A stretch of 64,000 bases of DNA from Aplidium turbinatum. Lineage: Eukaryota > Chordata > Ascidiacea > Aplousobranchia > Polyclinidae. Position numbers and translations under genes: made by a program. How positions within the stretch are numbered: the stretch's first letter is position 1; the number at the start of each line of letters is the position of its first letter. Where the stretch lies: the NCBI GenBank assembly GCA_918807975.1, contig OU964930.1:15246372-15310371 (forward strand). Direction: 5' to 3'. Shown here in pieces: positions 11,901 through 26,900 of this stretch. The notes beneath the pieces are model-generated. The model made no database searches and had not been told where the DNA came from. It saw only the letters and a list, made by a program, of their open reading frames with translations.

Positions 11901-14900
11901 TAATGAGGCATGCAAATTCACTGCAGGAGTGCAGGGGGTAACTACAATTTGCAAAAATGCACAAGTATTGTAGACTTCAGTTATGTAAATAAAAGAAGAA
12001 AATACTTCACCGCAGTAAATTTTAGCGCGCTAATCAAATTGGGGGGGGGGCCTCGAAAGCGCGTAAATCAAAGTGTGGGGGGCCCTGAGCAACTGCCCAA
12101 TTTACCCATTCTTATATCCACCACTGCAAACGGCTGTCGCTCCCAGTGACCAGTATGTAATTTGCAGTACTATGTCAAAACTGGATCGCTTTATACATTA
12201 TTTTTAATTCTTGTTATTAGAAAGGGTTATTACAGCATACAAATGATCAGAATTAGAAGTTTCGTATGCGCAGGTGCTGCTTTGCAAGTCTAGTGTCGGT
12301 GATGTATCAGCGACGACGTAAGAAATTCTTACGCAATGCGTCACGTACGTAGACTTAAGTCATTGACTGAAAACTTAAACAGAACTTAACTAAGAAGAGA
12401 TTAAGCATACGTTCTGCAACAGGAAATCGACCAGGACTTAAACAATGCTTAGCTAAGTTCTTCTTAGCGTTAAGCAGTTAAGTTTAGTTTCTACATTCAA
12501 CCCTCAGTTGTTTGTAATATGGAGTCACGTCATCGGACCATCTACCTTCCGCAACGATTTTTACTGCTTTGTTTTGGAGTGCTTGGAATTTGTCGACATA
12601 TGTCTTAAAAGTGGAACCCCATATTGTTATTGCATATTGTATATGGGGATGCATAAGCGAGTGATATAATTGAAGTCTGGTTTTCGGAGGAATGAAAGAT
12701 TTCAATTTAGACAAAATGCTGACGGACCGAGCAAGTTTCGATTTTAGATCATCGATGTGGGGTTAAATGAAAGTTGTTGGTCAATAATTACTCCAAGATA
12801 TTTAGCATGGTCAACTATTTCTAATTTATCATCGTTGTAGAGAACATGGATTTTATCAAGATTGCTGTAGCTTTTTCTTTGCCGGAGTAATTAATAAATT
12901 TGATTTAGAAGCATTGATAGTTAACTTGTTGGCATTTATCCAGCTATTAATTTCAACTAGATCCAAACTGAGCTTGTTTTCTAACGGAGTTTAGTTTTCA
13001 GCTTTGACAATGAGACACGTGTCATCGGCAAACAATCTTGGTATTGATGATATGCTATTGAACAAATCATTTATATATAACAAGAAGAGCAATGGGCCTA
13101 GTGTAGATCCCTGCGGAACGCCGTACTCAATAAACTGAGTGGAACAGTAGTTGTTAATCTCAACATATTGTTGACGGCCATTCAAATAGGATGAGACAAG
13201 GTCGTTTGCTACTCCCCGGATACCATAGCGATCAAGTTTGCGCAAGAGTCGTTTATGGCAAACAGTATCGGAAGCCTTTTTTAGATCCAAGAAAGCAAGC
13301 CCTGTAAAATCGTTGGTTTTTATTTGGTCGTAGGAAGTGCTGATGATATCCAGAGCGGCATGTGTTGTAGAGCGATTAGTACGGAATCCATATTGCGTAG
13401 GAATGGGTACAGAATTTTTATCAATAAAACAGGAAATCCGTTTAAATGTTAGCTTTTCAAATAGTTTAGAGAAACACGATAACAACGAAATAGGTCGATA
13501 GTTAGATATATCTTGTTTGTTATCAGATTTATAAATTGGTATAACTTTGGCAATTTTTAGTTTGTCCGAGAAAATTCCATATGTGAATGAATAGTTGATC
13601 AATGCTGTCAAAGGAGGTGCTATAATGCTTGATACAGGATGGATAAAATTTGGCGATATATTATCATAACCAAACGCTTTATTAGTATCTAAAAGAAAAC
13701 AGCTGAAAGATTTGCTACTTTAATCCTCAGGTTAAATATTCCACAATGCCCTCACCATGTTTTGTGGAAACTTTCACAGCAGTTACCAAGGACGGTTCAG
13801 GAACGAATAGTTGGAAATAGTCGAAGATAAAATGACGACGACAGTACGTGCCCAACCGCCCAGACACCAAATACGCCATTTATTACATTGAAAAAAAGGA
13901 TGAATTTATTCTGCCAGCTGGGTCTTTCTGATCAGAGTGCCTGCTTCAAAAGTGGGTCTCACGCATTATCGTCAATTGCTCAACGCACAAACGTTTGCTG
14001 AGCAAATGCAAGCTGGCTTAAATCGTTGAACCAATAGAACACGCAGGAAGAATGCGGTTTTGCTTCTGTTTGATAGAAATTTTCGTCCAAGTTACGTTCT
14101 GGATGGTTATTTACAGTATTTGAATCAGTCACTGTTGAGATTTAAACTTGTATGGACATTGGACACAGAGTTTTTACAACAAATTAAAAAAAAATGCGTT
14201 CCAATATGCAAAGCGGTGAGCAGGAATCATACATGTTTGTTGAACCTTGTGGATGGCCGCGGAACTGCGAGTGTTTCGTCGGGTTGTCCCGTTCCTTTGA
14301 AGCTCTCTTGCTGTCGCCTTGCACCGCTGGCAGTGTGGACTCATGAGACGACGTCGGCTGCAATGGACCACAGCGAAAGATTAGTGGCAGCATCACTTTG
14401 CGCTTGTTATTTAAAAACTACTTTATGTATGTCAGAAATTTGTCCGCTGCATAGCCGACCCAGGCAGCAAACCAACCGCTTCTTACATTGATTCAACGTC
14501 TGGGGACGATTGATTTGCTGTCTGGAGAGTGGTGAGAGTACTGGTATGACGATCGAAAGTTTGCTGGTTCGACACCGCCCAAGAGCATGCGGCTGTGTCT
14601 TTAGCAGAACACCTAAAGGCATGCTTCAAGGTGGACACGGATTGGCTTCCTTGCCTTCCCGTCCACTTTTAATCCAAATATTCAACTGCCAGGCGTTCGC
14701 CTGAATACGACAAAAAAAAGCAATTCAAAAGCCAGTCTGAGTACAAACCACAACTTACTGCTTGCTTGGTTTCAAGTTGTGCAGGAGGCAGAACTGCTGG
14801 AATGGGTGGGACTACTTCTGATTCAGTAACATCTTTGTCGTCCAGCTAGTAACACATTGTTGAGAGTAACGTCACTTTAAAAGCAGCATAGTGTCAAAAC

Positions 14901-17900
14901 AATGGTAAGAAAAAGTATAGCAGACGTCAGATGAATGTATCTTCAAACATTGATGAGAAATGCATTTAGGAGCATACATACCTTTTCCTTAGAGGAAATA
15001 TCACCAATGATATCTTTAAGGTCATTTGGAAGATCCAATCCACTCTCGTTGACAGTTTTGGCCAGAACCTGAATCAATTTAAAAATTTACGTCAAAATTC
15101 ACTTAAACTTCAAGATAATAACGTACTCGGCTGTGCCACTATACGGAGGCACTAGCTGCTTTGTAAAGGGCTGAAAGTAACGCATATCTGCAAAGGATAC
15201 AGCGCAATATAAAATATGCAACACAAACAAATTTATCTTCACACAGGATATTTCAGATCTTTTCAAATATTTCAAGTCAGAAGATATTTCCTTTTCTTGA
15301 TATAAAATATGCATTATTGTTATACTTTGATTAAAATATCACTTGGAATTCATTGAATAAGTTAGTAATCTTCTGCGCTTCAACGAACATTAAATTACGT
15401 CTTTACTTGTAATATGTCTTGAGTGGTTGATTGCACAGTGGTTCCCGGCCTGTTGTCGGTGAGCATGACGTCATCCCCAGAAGGCTTGTCTTGCAATGCG
15501 GATGCCAGCAAGCTTGCCAGATCGTGAATTGAAGACGACTGCGCTTGCTGCAGGCCTGTTCAAACACAACCAGTTGACAACATTGTCATGGCGCTCGGCA
15601 CAATCGTACAAGCGAAAGATAACCTGCCTGCGTTTGGTGTTGTGGTGATTGAGGACGAGGCAAAGCCGCTGTCAGTGCTGGCACTCCCGTGTGGCAAAGG
15701 AGATGTATCTGCAGCGAATGTTTTTGAATTAGCAATATCGCTACGTCGGCCTCCTCTGTTCAACGACTTCATACAGAATGAGCCTTTTTAGTTGTTTTGT
15801 GCACAAAAAGTTATAAAGCGACTCGTCTGACTATACGAGGAAGTTAGGCTACAAACAAGCACTTGGAAGACTTTTGCAACCATTGAAAGCGCAAACCTTT
15901 TGGCTCCGAGGAGCTCCCAGCATCAGGATTTTGTTTGTCTCCATCCGCAGTGATCACAGCTTGTCGGGGATCGGATGTTTGGTTCTTCTTCCGATGGAGG
16001 ACATTCCTCACCCAATCTACTTTATCTCTATCTTGAGCAGAAGTCGCAGCATCTTGATCCCACATCCTGAAAAAAAGCATTGGACAAAACTTTATAAAAG
16101 TGGGATGATTACAGTCCACCGCTGCAGTGGAATTGAGCAGCGTTACTCTGTTTTCCAAGATTTACAATGACCAAGAATTCAAATAGAGCACATGCTTTTT
16201 CTATCAAACTCCACTTGCAGTCAATCAAATGCCAATGCTCTGATAAAGCAATGAAAGCTTTCTAAGCACATACAAACACTTCAAGTTTAAATGCTTGAAT
16301 CAACTGGTTCAAGGCCAACATACATTTTGAAGCATGACGAGAACACAAAGATGGTCACAGAGTCAAAGTCGACATACCCATAAATAGCTCGGAGCATGGA
16401 CTTGACAATCGGGTGGTTTTCGTGGGCGTAAGGGCAATCTTTCTCAGTCAAAAATGGAACTTGTTGACGAAACACAACTTTGATTTGATTTTCTTGTTCT
16501 AGATCGAGATCCTCGGTGAAATTTGGACCCTTAGACACTCTATGAGTCTTTTCAAATCTTTCGCTGAACCTGAAAAACAATTTTTATCGTCACGTCTCCG
16601 CTCATCACCTCTAAAATATTTCGAGCATCACCCAGTTTAAAAATGTTGAGGGTGTCAATTAACGCAATGCTGCAATTGTGCTCTAAGAGTAAAACTATGA
16701 AGTCTATTCAACGTATAATGTTTGCTTATTTCAATAGTGAAGTTGACGATTGAGAACCACAGTGAGTGGTGATGTCCGATGTCTGATCACACTGATCAAA
16801 TATACTTCATTTTAGTACAATAACTTTGACATGATCAAAAAGGCTTACGTGTGAAAGCAAGAACTAATACAAAAAATGTAAACTTCTTCACCCTAAATTA
16901 ATCATAAAAAATACATTCAAATACAATAATCAGAATTTAAAAGTTATGTAATAAAGTTTAAATGGAAGACAACAGAATAAAAACTCTTAAAGTTTTACCC
17001 AAAATCGGGATGCCGCATGAGCTCCGAGATATTGTTGGAAAATAATATTTCCTCGACCCCTTTGAACGACGGCCGGGAGATCTTGATAGGGGGTGCACTG
17101 TTCTTAGAGTCCACTTCTAAAGATAATTTTCTTTTTTCTGTCGCTTTTAAAGCTTTATCCACCGACTTAGAAGTAGCACCACTGGACTTGGCACCTTTGG
17201 CAGCATCACCATCTTCGCTGCCGTCCTCATCACTGAACGTAGCGTCTGGAAGGGAAGTTTCTTGATTTTGGGAAACTTGCTTTAACTTTAGAGAATTACT
17301 TCCTTTGAGAATGGATTTTTTGCTTCCTTGCGCAACCGCAACCTAGCAAAATAAAAGTAGATTGTTGAAAGTACAAGTCTTTAAGCAAAACATGTGTTGC
17401 TGATAAAAAGTCATCAACGCAGAATGACAAAACAACAACATGCTAAGGATTTTCAAAACATTCTTCTACAAAGTAATGTGACATTACGCAAGGGTTCATG
17501 CAACATACCTGAGTAGTGGTTGTTTCTTCAGGCTTATAGTAATCCATGCGTGCTTGGCATGTGGATGACCATAATGCGCCGACCTTTCCGGCAAACTTGT
17601 TGTGGCCGTGCTTAGTGGGAAGTAAATTTTCGTTGTCTTTGTAATAGTTGAGCAGCAGCTTATCACCGGTCTACAAATAGTGGTTTTTTAAGAAAGAAAG
17701 TCTTTCAGAAAAAGGTGCTGTGTCGGTACTCAAAATAAAGCTCTACCTGCACCCTTGCTAAACGTCATAGAGCAAACTACAACTAAAAGATTATTGTCCG
17801 ACTGATATTGATCATAACAATTAGTAACTTTGACGAAATCGTTTCGCTTTAACTGTTGGCGGTACTGACAGAAATATCAAGGAATCGTTTAAGAAATATA

Positions 17901-20900
17901 CAGCATGTTCAGCAAACGTTTCGAAAACTATAATGCCTTCATCTTCAGTGCTATAAGTGTGTAAGAGGAGCTATAAATGCTATAAATGTGCAAGGGAAAG
18001 ATGCATTTATAGTATTGAAGATAAAGACAGTATAGTTTTTGAAACGTTTGCTGAACATGAGTTTGGCATCTACATTTTGGACTCTTTATTTTTTGGTTAG
18101 ATTAATCAAGCGTTCCAACCATTTTGCTCCTAAATGTACAGCATGTCTTACAATAATTGTGCTCTATTTGTATCTTCGACTACCTGAAAACGTCGTTTAT
18201 CCTTCAGTGCTGCCGACAATTTATCAAGCTGATCGGGAGGCATAGAACCCACGGCAGCGACAGACTCGATATTCATAGCACGAAGCTTCAAATCCAAGTC
18301 GTCTGGCAGTTTAGTGTCATCTTGCGACTCTCTACGCTTCCGGACAGTGATGAGGTTATAGACTTTTTGATCTAATCACAAACAAAAACAATGATTTACT
18401 TTCAAAGTTGAGGCTTCAGATATCGAAGAAGGAAAGTATTTAAGAATGGATGTTTGTGGTGGCTTTTATTTTGATTTTCAGATCTGATTTTCAGACTAAG
18501 ATCATGGAAGCCTTAAGAATCAAACGTAACAATCCATCTCTCAACCGGCAGTTATTCGCCTGTGGCTCATCGTTCCTTTTGTGTGTGTTCTAATTGTTTT
18601 GTCCAATGCCTGTAGTCTACACCTCACGTGATCTGTTTCCCACCGCATAATTTACTCGCAATCATTCTCGTATCATTTGTTCAGTTTGTGCTTTCAGTCC
18701 AGAGTGTCGTTACAGTGACAGTGCATGTCAAATTTATCTTACGATTTTTCATTTTATGTATTGCAGATTTAATTCCTGATGAGGACACACGTACGTGTCG
18801 AAAACGTTTGAGTTTATTTTATTTAATTATGTTATATTTTCTGTGAAATAAAGTATGCTAATCCCGCTAAAGTTACTATGTTTTATTTCTCTATGCTTTT
18901 ATTTTGATATCACAACTCTTCTAGGAAGAAAAAGGCAAGCAAAAAACACACTTTCCCTGTTTCGACGTACGAAGCATATTTCAAATAGGAAAGAATTGAA
19001 TTAGATATTCAGAGCTGTCAAGTTTTGTTTTTTAAGTAGAAAAATTAGCACAATATCTTTGCAACTGCTAAGCTGCTTGTAAAGTAAAAAAAAACTATTT
19101 TTTCATGACTTGTGGCTATAAACTCTCAAGAATTCAATTTTCAACAAGTAATAAACAAAATGAATCCAATTCTTCAAACATACCATTGATTTTCGAAGAT
19201 AGATTTTTTGGGGTTACAATGAGCACATGGAGGTAATGGGTACTAGGCTTCTTGTGATCTTCATAGGGGGCTGTAAGCCCCATGCGCTGAATCGTGAGGC
19301 GACTCTTGGCCATGAGGTACATACAACTTGCCATGCGTAAAGGAACAACGGCAATAGCATTTTCTTGAACAAGGTGAGCGATGAGTTGACGAAACTTTCC
19401 AAACCCGCTTTCATCAGATGGGGTCAGCATGAAGATGTTGTAGTTCCTGCTTCGGTAAAGAACTGAAAAGAGAAAGGAGCGCAGTTCAATAATGACGCAG
19501 TTTTGAACGACTAAGAAAAAATATTTGCACCGGCGAACCCCATATTCGCAGGATTAAAGCCAAAAGTGAAAGAAAAATAATGGAATAGGCAATTTAACGT
19601 ATTAAAAAACAACTACACGCCCAGTCCTGCTGGTGATAAAAAAAGCCCAATTACGGATCCATAAAATGCAATGCCTGGAAATTCAATATTCAAGGAAAAT
19701 ATGTGACAAAGTTTAAATGACACTAATTCCTCCAAGACAGTGGTTCTTAACCGAAAGGGGCACCAACCACTTGTTATGGAGGGCGTAAGCTCTACAACGC
19801 CTTTTAATCCTTTTGCAGTGTGCAGTAGTTTCAATGTCCTGTAGCCTATTATTTTTTGCAGTTCACATTTTTTTTTAAAAACTGGGAATCGCGGGTAGGG
19901 TGGGTTTTATGCAGACGGAGCATTTGTTGCGATCTGATTTCGTTGTATGAGAAAAAGAATAAATTCGTTTAGGGTTAGTATTCATTGCATTAATTGTTCA
20001 TCACGAAGCCTTGGCATTCAATCCAAACCTTTAATTACCGATAAAAAGTGACTAAAAGTTTAGTTATCGAAGTGCTCAACTTAACCAAAGCTGGGGGATT
20101 GGGGGTTTATAAAGCTGGAGCTCCTTGCAGTCGTCTGTATAAGTGTAAGAACATGGAGTCTGGTCATAAAAGCATACTTTGCTTTTCCACACGAAGGTTT
20201 GATGGTTGTCCAAGGAAACGTGCTAACTCAGGGGTTCTTAACCTGGGGTTCGCGAAGCCATAAGGGTTTACAAGAAATTTTCTAGGGGTACTTGGATGGC
20301 AGTTAAGTTTTCATGTGTTGCTTTTGTTTGACATTCTATAGTAGAAAAATTGTGTGTTGATTGAAAATAGTGCGTACATTTTGCCTGAATTTGCGTTATT
20401 GTGAAGCAACAATGCGATGGGTTTGCTCTGGGTTTTTTAAGTCGGTTTTTTTAAAAAAAAAACACCCGTTTTTTTTTTGGGTTGGGTAAAATACCGAAAC
20501 CCTGATTAAAAATGTAGTTGCTGAGAAGGAATTTCAAGTAGCCTGCGGTATCTTTCTAACATGTACATGATCAATAAACACGTACACAAAAACAAAATTG
20601 TGTTCGGTGTTACACTTGTTCAAAATTGGGGGGGGGGGGGGCAAAGCAATAAATCATTGTTAAAGGGAGGCATGTCTAAGAAAAAGTTAAGAACCACTAC
20701 TCTAATATGATTCAGCATCCGAAATCGCGATCTGCAGCACGATGACTTGGTGTAATTTAAACTTTGTCATACATTTTCTATAAATGAAACATCGAGGAAA
20801 ATTCTTAAGATTTTAAGATTACATATCTTTCAAGTGTTTCTGGCTGGTCAAATAAAGTAACCACTTACTGTTGTGCTTCTTTCCCGATTTACCCAGGAGG

Positions 20901-23900
20901 GAAGGAGGAATCAATCTCGAAAACTTCTCTATCGAAACAATGGACTTCACGTTTATGTTTTTGTCACTGAAAAATACGAAAAAAAAAGTTTGTTATTTAT
21001 AAAAGACAATTCGCATGGTTGACCGTTGCGCATAAAAAACAATAATAAGGATTGTATACTGCGCAGAATACAATAATCTATGACTTCCTATCTTGGTACG
21101 TGCTTTGCTTCTTCAGTTGATAAACTACAGATAACAGAATGGCACATGTATTGAATCTTTCGAAGTACCGTACGTTTTAAGTAGGGCGTCAATATTCTAC
21201 GTAGAAAAACAACATCTGTTTCCTAGAAAGATGCGCAGATTTGGAAAAATAAACTCACAGAAAAGCTTTGTTAACAGCTGTGTCCACGTTAGTAGTCATT
21301 TGCACATTGCAAAACAAGCCTCCTTTGACCAGAAGCTTGCCTTTCCACAAACAGAAAGTTTGCAAATCAGAAGTCGAAGGCAAACCGGATTTCGACCCGT
21401 CGCTTTCGACGGAGGAGCTTTCCAGCGCCGAGGATAAGCTGCGGAAACAAAATAAGGGTGAGAAGGATCCCTAGTGTTCTAAGATGTATTTCAAAATCTT
21501 TCAAACTACATCAAGCCGCAAGACACAGCACTTCCTTTTTAGGAAAAGATTATGAGTAAAAGCCGAGTCCATGCTTCTTTTAGATAGCGGTACTGTAATT
21601 AAAAACACCCGCGCAGGCTACTCTGATCAAGTTCAATCTATATTCGTTCAGATGACCAACGCAAAACGGAACACAATTTCAACCGAAATTAACATTGAGC
21701 GGTTGCAGAGTGTTTCAGGCAATGAAGTTTCCGCTTACCTGTCTCTGTGTTGGACGGTTTTGTCATAATCAACACATGTGTAATGCAGCACCGCATGAGG
21801 AAGGATGTGTCGAGGCCTGGACACCAGGTCTAATTCACCGTACTCATACAGGTAATACTGTGAAAGACAAAGAAAAGTTTAAGCATACAGTAAAAAGGTT
21901 CGTGTACCGAAAGCACGCATGCGCACTGCTTCTTTTGCAACAGCTGCTTGCCATAAATGGCATGGTAAGAGTTAGACGATGCATGAAGAGGAACAGATGG
22001 TATTGGTAACGATTTGAAACAATGGCAGAACTCTATCAAGTCACGCTTGACTTGAAATACGACATTGGTTGTGATTGTTAATGGGAATCGCAATTCGCCA
22101 AAGTTCAAAGAAAAATGTCAATGGACTGACAGGATTTTTTTTTTCAACTTTTAAAGACAAATAATATTTTAGAACTTTTTTTTGTAAATATTAATATTCT
22201 TTATTCACATTCATGATAAATTCTTCACACAATGAGACTTTATTCCAAGCAAGCCAATTGGATTATCTTCAGTTACCAACCTCAAATCTATTCAACGAAA
22301 AATGTAATTCGTTCCACATCTCTACTTGAAAGCGTTAGCATACATGTTTTATTTTCAATTGATTGCAAAGAGATGTTTCAATATTGATACCGTACATTAC
22401 GACTTTGATTAAAGTTAATAAAAAAACCTGACGGTTGAATAAAGCGACCTTTACAATTCCCAAGTCCTGACCTGCAATGCCTGGTATGCTCTTGCATGAT
22501 TTCCTTTTGAACCTTCGCTGTTGAGCTTCGTGGTGTGACAGTCATAGAGCGGGGTCGGCTCTTGGGTGGTTGTAGTGGAACGACACTCGGTGACTAGTTT
22601 TGTTTTGCCCTAGCCAGACAACAAATCAACCGTTTTTTTACATTGATTTAACGTCTGCAGACGTTAATTCAATATAAAAAACGGTTGCTCTGTTGTCTGA
22701 GTAGCATGAGTGAAGATTAAACAATAAAAAATTGGCTTCAGATGACTGGAAGCTGTGCATGCAGTTGGTAATTTTATACAAGACTGTGGTTAACCCGTGC
22801 GGTAAATTAAACCTACAGAAAGCTGCTGTTATAAGTTGAACATGACATCGTGACATGCCTCATACGTTACCCTTGAGCTTCTTTTTTCGTAAGAACTGAC
22901 TCACATCAAGATTTTTTTTAAATGTTTAGAACAACAGCTGTTCAATATGGCAGTTTCAACAAACGTTTTCCACAACAAGATATACAGCAAAACGACCTCT
23001 ATTTGACTTGATCTTCAACGTAACAGTTATATTTCCCACAACTACATCTGCATAACAGTTTGAGCTAAACGTTTGTTTTAGTGTTTAAAAAAACGAAGAC
23101 TGCACGAGCTCACATACCTTGGTGATCTTGAAAACGAGAATAAAACCAACATCCTTTGGTTTGATTGGAGAAGGAGACACAATATCAGCATGCTTGCACA
23201 AGTAAACCCCCATAGAGGGCTTTCCGAGAGATACCAAGTTGCAGTTGTCAACTGACAAACCATTCTCGCAGATGTTGGTAACCTACGTACAATCGTACAT
23301 ATGTGTAATATGTGAATGCCTCTTGCGCATCAACTGCTACCCAGACAGCAAAATTCGTCATTTATACATTGATTGAACGTCTGCAGACGGGTGTAGAAAA
23401 GAACGGGGTTTGCTGTCTGAGTAGTTAGCAGTCAGTGCAATCACAGTTGTTTTTCGTGCTTTCTTCAATCACACGCACAAAGCAAAATATACCAGTGAAT
23501 TCTACATCTCAGGGCAAGTAGTGTCCCAAAAACAAGTTAATCTATTGCTTTGACTTCAAGATCTGAAAAGACTGTTGGTGGCAGTTCGTATTTTTCACAA
23601 AAAAAATATGCATTGGCAAGACAAACAATTAGGAAAAAGAAAACACAATCGATCCAACAAGCAATAACCTCATCTCGGTTGGTAAAGTGCAGATAAGCGA
23701 GAGATTCTGATAATTCTTTATCTAATCTTCCATTGTCTTTCATATCTTTTTTCTTTTCTAAAAACTGCAAAGAAGATACAAAAGTTTTCAAATTTTCCAA
23801 AACTTATATATATTATACCTCAAACTTTCAATGTAAAACCTCTTATTTTGCAAATAAAAAAAATGTTGAACAGACCTTTTAATAAATTTAATAAATATGG

Positions 23901-26900
23901 AACCATCGCTCACTGGAAATAGGCTAATATGCAACAGAACATTAAAATTAAATCGCACTCAACAAGGTTACATCGGTGTTTTGTCAGTTGTTTAGCCATA
24001 ACGCATACATACAGTTAGATTGGCTGTTAGTTTTTATCAGTTTTATCAAAGCAAATCAAAAATGAAATGTATCCCATTTCTTCACCAAACAACGCAATAT
24101 ACTACAAACATTGAGAGTTACCACGGAGCAAATTGCTGTGAGTGTGAGCTCATTTAAAACAAATACAGTTGGCAGTGCTCTTTGTGAACTTTTTGTGACA
24201 CACTAGAGATATAAGACTACCAATAGCATGTATGCAAAAAAGCACTTAATTTTAAGTGAGCGGTAGCTGTGGCTTTTTATTATCAAAATGCACTCAAGGG
24301 CCTTGTACTTCCATGTATAGATTCTTATGTTGGCACCCACATAACTACAACCCAGCAGTACAGTAAATGTTTTTGATTTTCACAAAGTCATACAATCAGG
24401 TTTTAAAGCACATAACAAGGAAATGTAATCAATAAAAATAGCTTCATTTTTACATTATTTTTTTTTAAATAACTTTTTCAAACAACTCCATTACAACATA
24501 TTTAAAAAAAAATACAGTTCTCCTAAAGTACTTGATGAAATGATGGATTCACTTTTAAATAACACACGGATTGGTTACCTCTTTTTGCAATTGCGCATTA
24601 CTGATCAACTCAGCTTTAGTTATTTTTATCTTCCTTGAAGAGTGTGGATATAAAAAAGAAGCCTTGACATTGGGATACAAAGCATGGGTGTATTCACGAG
24701 AGTTCAGAGGAAGATCGGTCATGATGTCTACAAAGCAAAATTATTTAGGATTAGGTTCAACAGGTTCAATTACAGTTCAACAGGTTAATAATCAGGTTCA
24801 ACCACAAACATAAACGTTGATTTTTCACCAACTTCTTTTGCTTTTATAGCTTTGGAAGAAAAGTAATTTTACAATACCATAAACAGATGACCAACAATAA
24901 CTTAATAGGGTTGAATAGTATTATTCAAAAGAAATACAAGTTACTAACATATTAACAACTTAATAAATTCAACCTTTTCAGCAAGAACTCTAATTGCCCT
25001 CATCAGAACATACCTAACACATCTATAGAAAAAGCAAATATATATAATGTAAATAATGGTAATGATAAGTGACTGAACTGCAATATGCACTGAGCTAAGT
25101 ACTCACACAACTGAAGAACAGTTACCAAAGGGTCTGCTACTATTCGGTGAGTCCGATTCGGTGAGTCCGATCCGGTGAGTCCGATCCGGTGAGTCCGATT
25201 CGGTGAGTTCCTAACATCTAACCCCTAACCCTAACTCCTAACCCTTAACCCTAAAACGGCAATGATAACTAGGCTACGGTACCCCATAGTTAAAAAAAAA
25301 ATTTAAAAAATCACCAAATAGGGATCGGACTCACCGAATCGGACTCACCGAAACGAGCCATTCCGGTTACCAAAGGTATATATACTGTAACATATACTAG
25401 AGTGTAATCACTAGACAACAAATTGCGAGATAGCTAGCGGCAACAAAAGACCATCCAAGGAATAGTTATTTGTTCAGTCACTTATCATGACCATTACCGT
25501 ATTTAAAGTTATTTGTTTTTGTTTAGATGTATTAGGTATGCTCTGATAAGGGCAAAGAGTTCTTGCCGAAAAACGTTTAGTTTTATTATGTTGTTAGTCT
25601 GTTAGTGAATATTTCTTTTGCTTTTGTACTCTATCTTCCGATCTTATATGAAGTCATTTATGATCAAATACTTAGCAAATTGGTCAGTGGGTTTTTCTAC
25701 TTGATGTTTAACAGTTTGAGTACTGCAACAGCATTTTTCAAGTTGCCATATTCTCAAAAATGAAATCTTACATTTTGTGAAACATGGTTGTTACTTGCTG
25801 TATATTGCAGTACATTGTAACAGAATAGAGCACTTTGTTGTCTTCATTTATAACCAATGTTTTAATTTTTAAAACATGTAAAGAAATTATCCACTGCACA
25901 GGAAACAAATTTTAACAAACACAAAACCACCTTTGCCTTCCTGCTGCTCTTTTTTACGTGGAATATGAAATGTTTTCAATTTTTCAAAGTTGTATTCTTG
26001 GTCATCATCACTGATGCTTTCTTCTTCAACTTTTTTCTCTAACAAAACAACACCAAAGTAATAACAGAATAAAATAAAATCTTTCAACAGTATTGACACA
26101 ACTGATTACGTAATGAAAATATAAATATCGCTATTCACTATTAACACAAAGAGGGTACATGACATTAGGGCATGGCCGACGTGTTGGGTGTATCACTCAC
26201 AACCTTATGTTTATTTTTACTTGATTTTGTTACATTTCTATTATGTTATTATTGTGTTTTGTTTGATAAATGACATGCCTATGTCTGTTGTTGCTCTTAT
26301 TGCCAAGCTAACGACTCTATTCACTTGCTGTGCAGTAAAAGCGATTTTATAACAATAACACACAAAAGTCAAAGTGTCGATATTTTTATCATTCCGAACA
26401 GTAAACAGTACTAAACAGTCTGTTTCTCAGTACTGTGACGAATACCGTACTGTAGTTGTAATGTGAGATCATCATACTTCCAGGTGAAGCTTAGGCTAGC
26501 TTTTTTCTTAGTTGGTAACGTGTATTTTCTTGTTTTAAATATTATATATTGGATAGCATTTGCATTACAACAAGATATGCTCAATGAACGAAATAGAATT
26601 CATGCATAGTAGTCTCACAGTGAAATGCACCCTGAAGTAAGATGTTCCAGCGACAGGTCAGCCATGCAACAGTCAATTGTCCCATGTCATGTCGGCCGTG
26701 ACAGAATGTGCTGACTGCTGATGGATACACATTACACAACTTTATGATGCAGTCTCAGGGGTCAATCTTAACCTTTTTTTTTCACTAGCCCACAAGACTA
26801 GTTGCTCCCCGTTTTCACTAGCCCGCACAATTTTTTACTAGTTCGACCAGTTTACTGACATTTCACTTGTCTGATGACGTACTAAGATAAGTGTTTTGGC

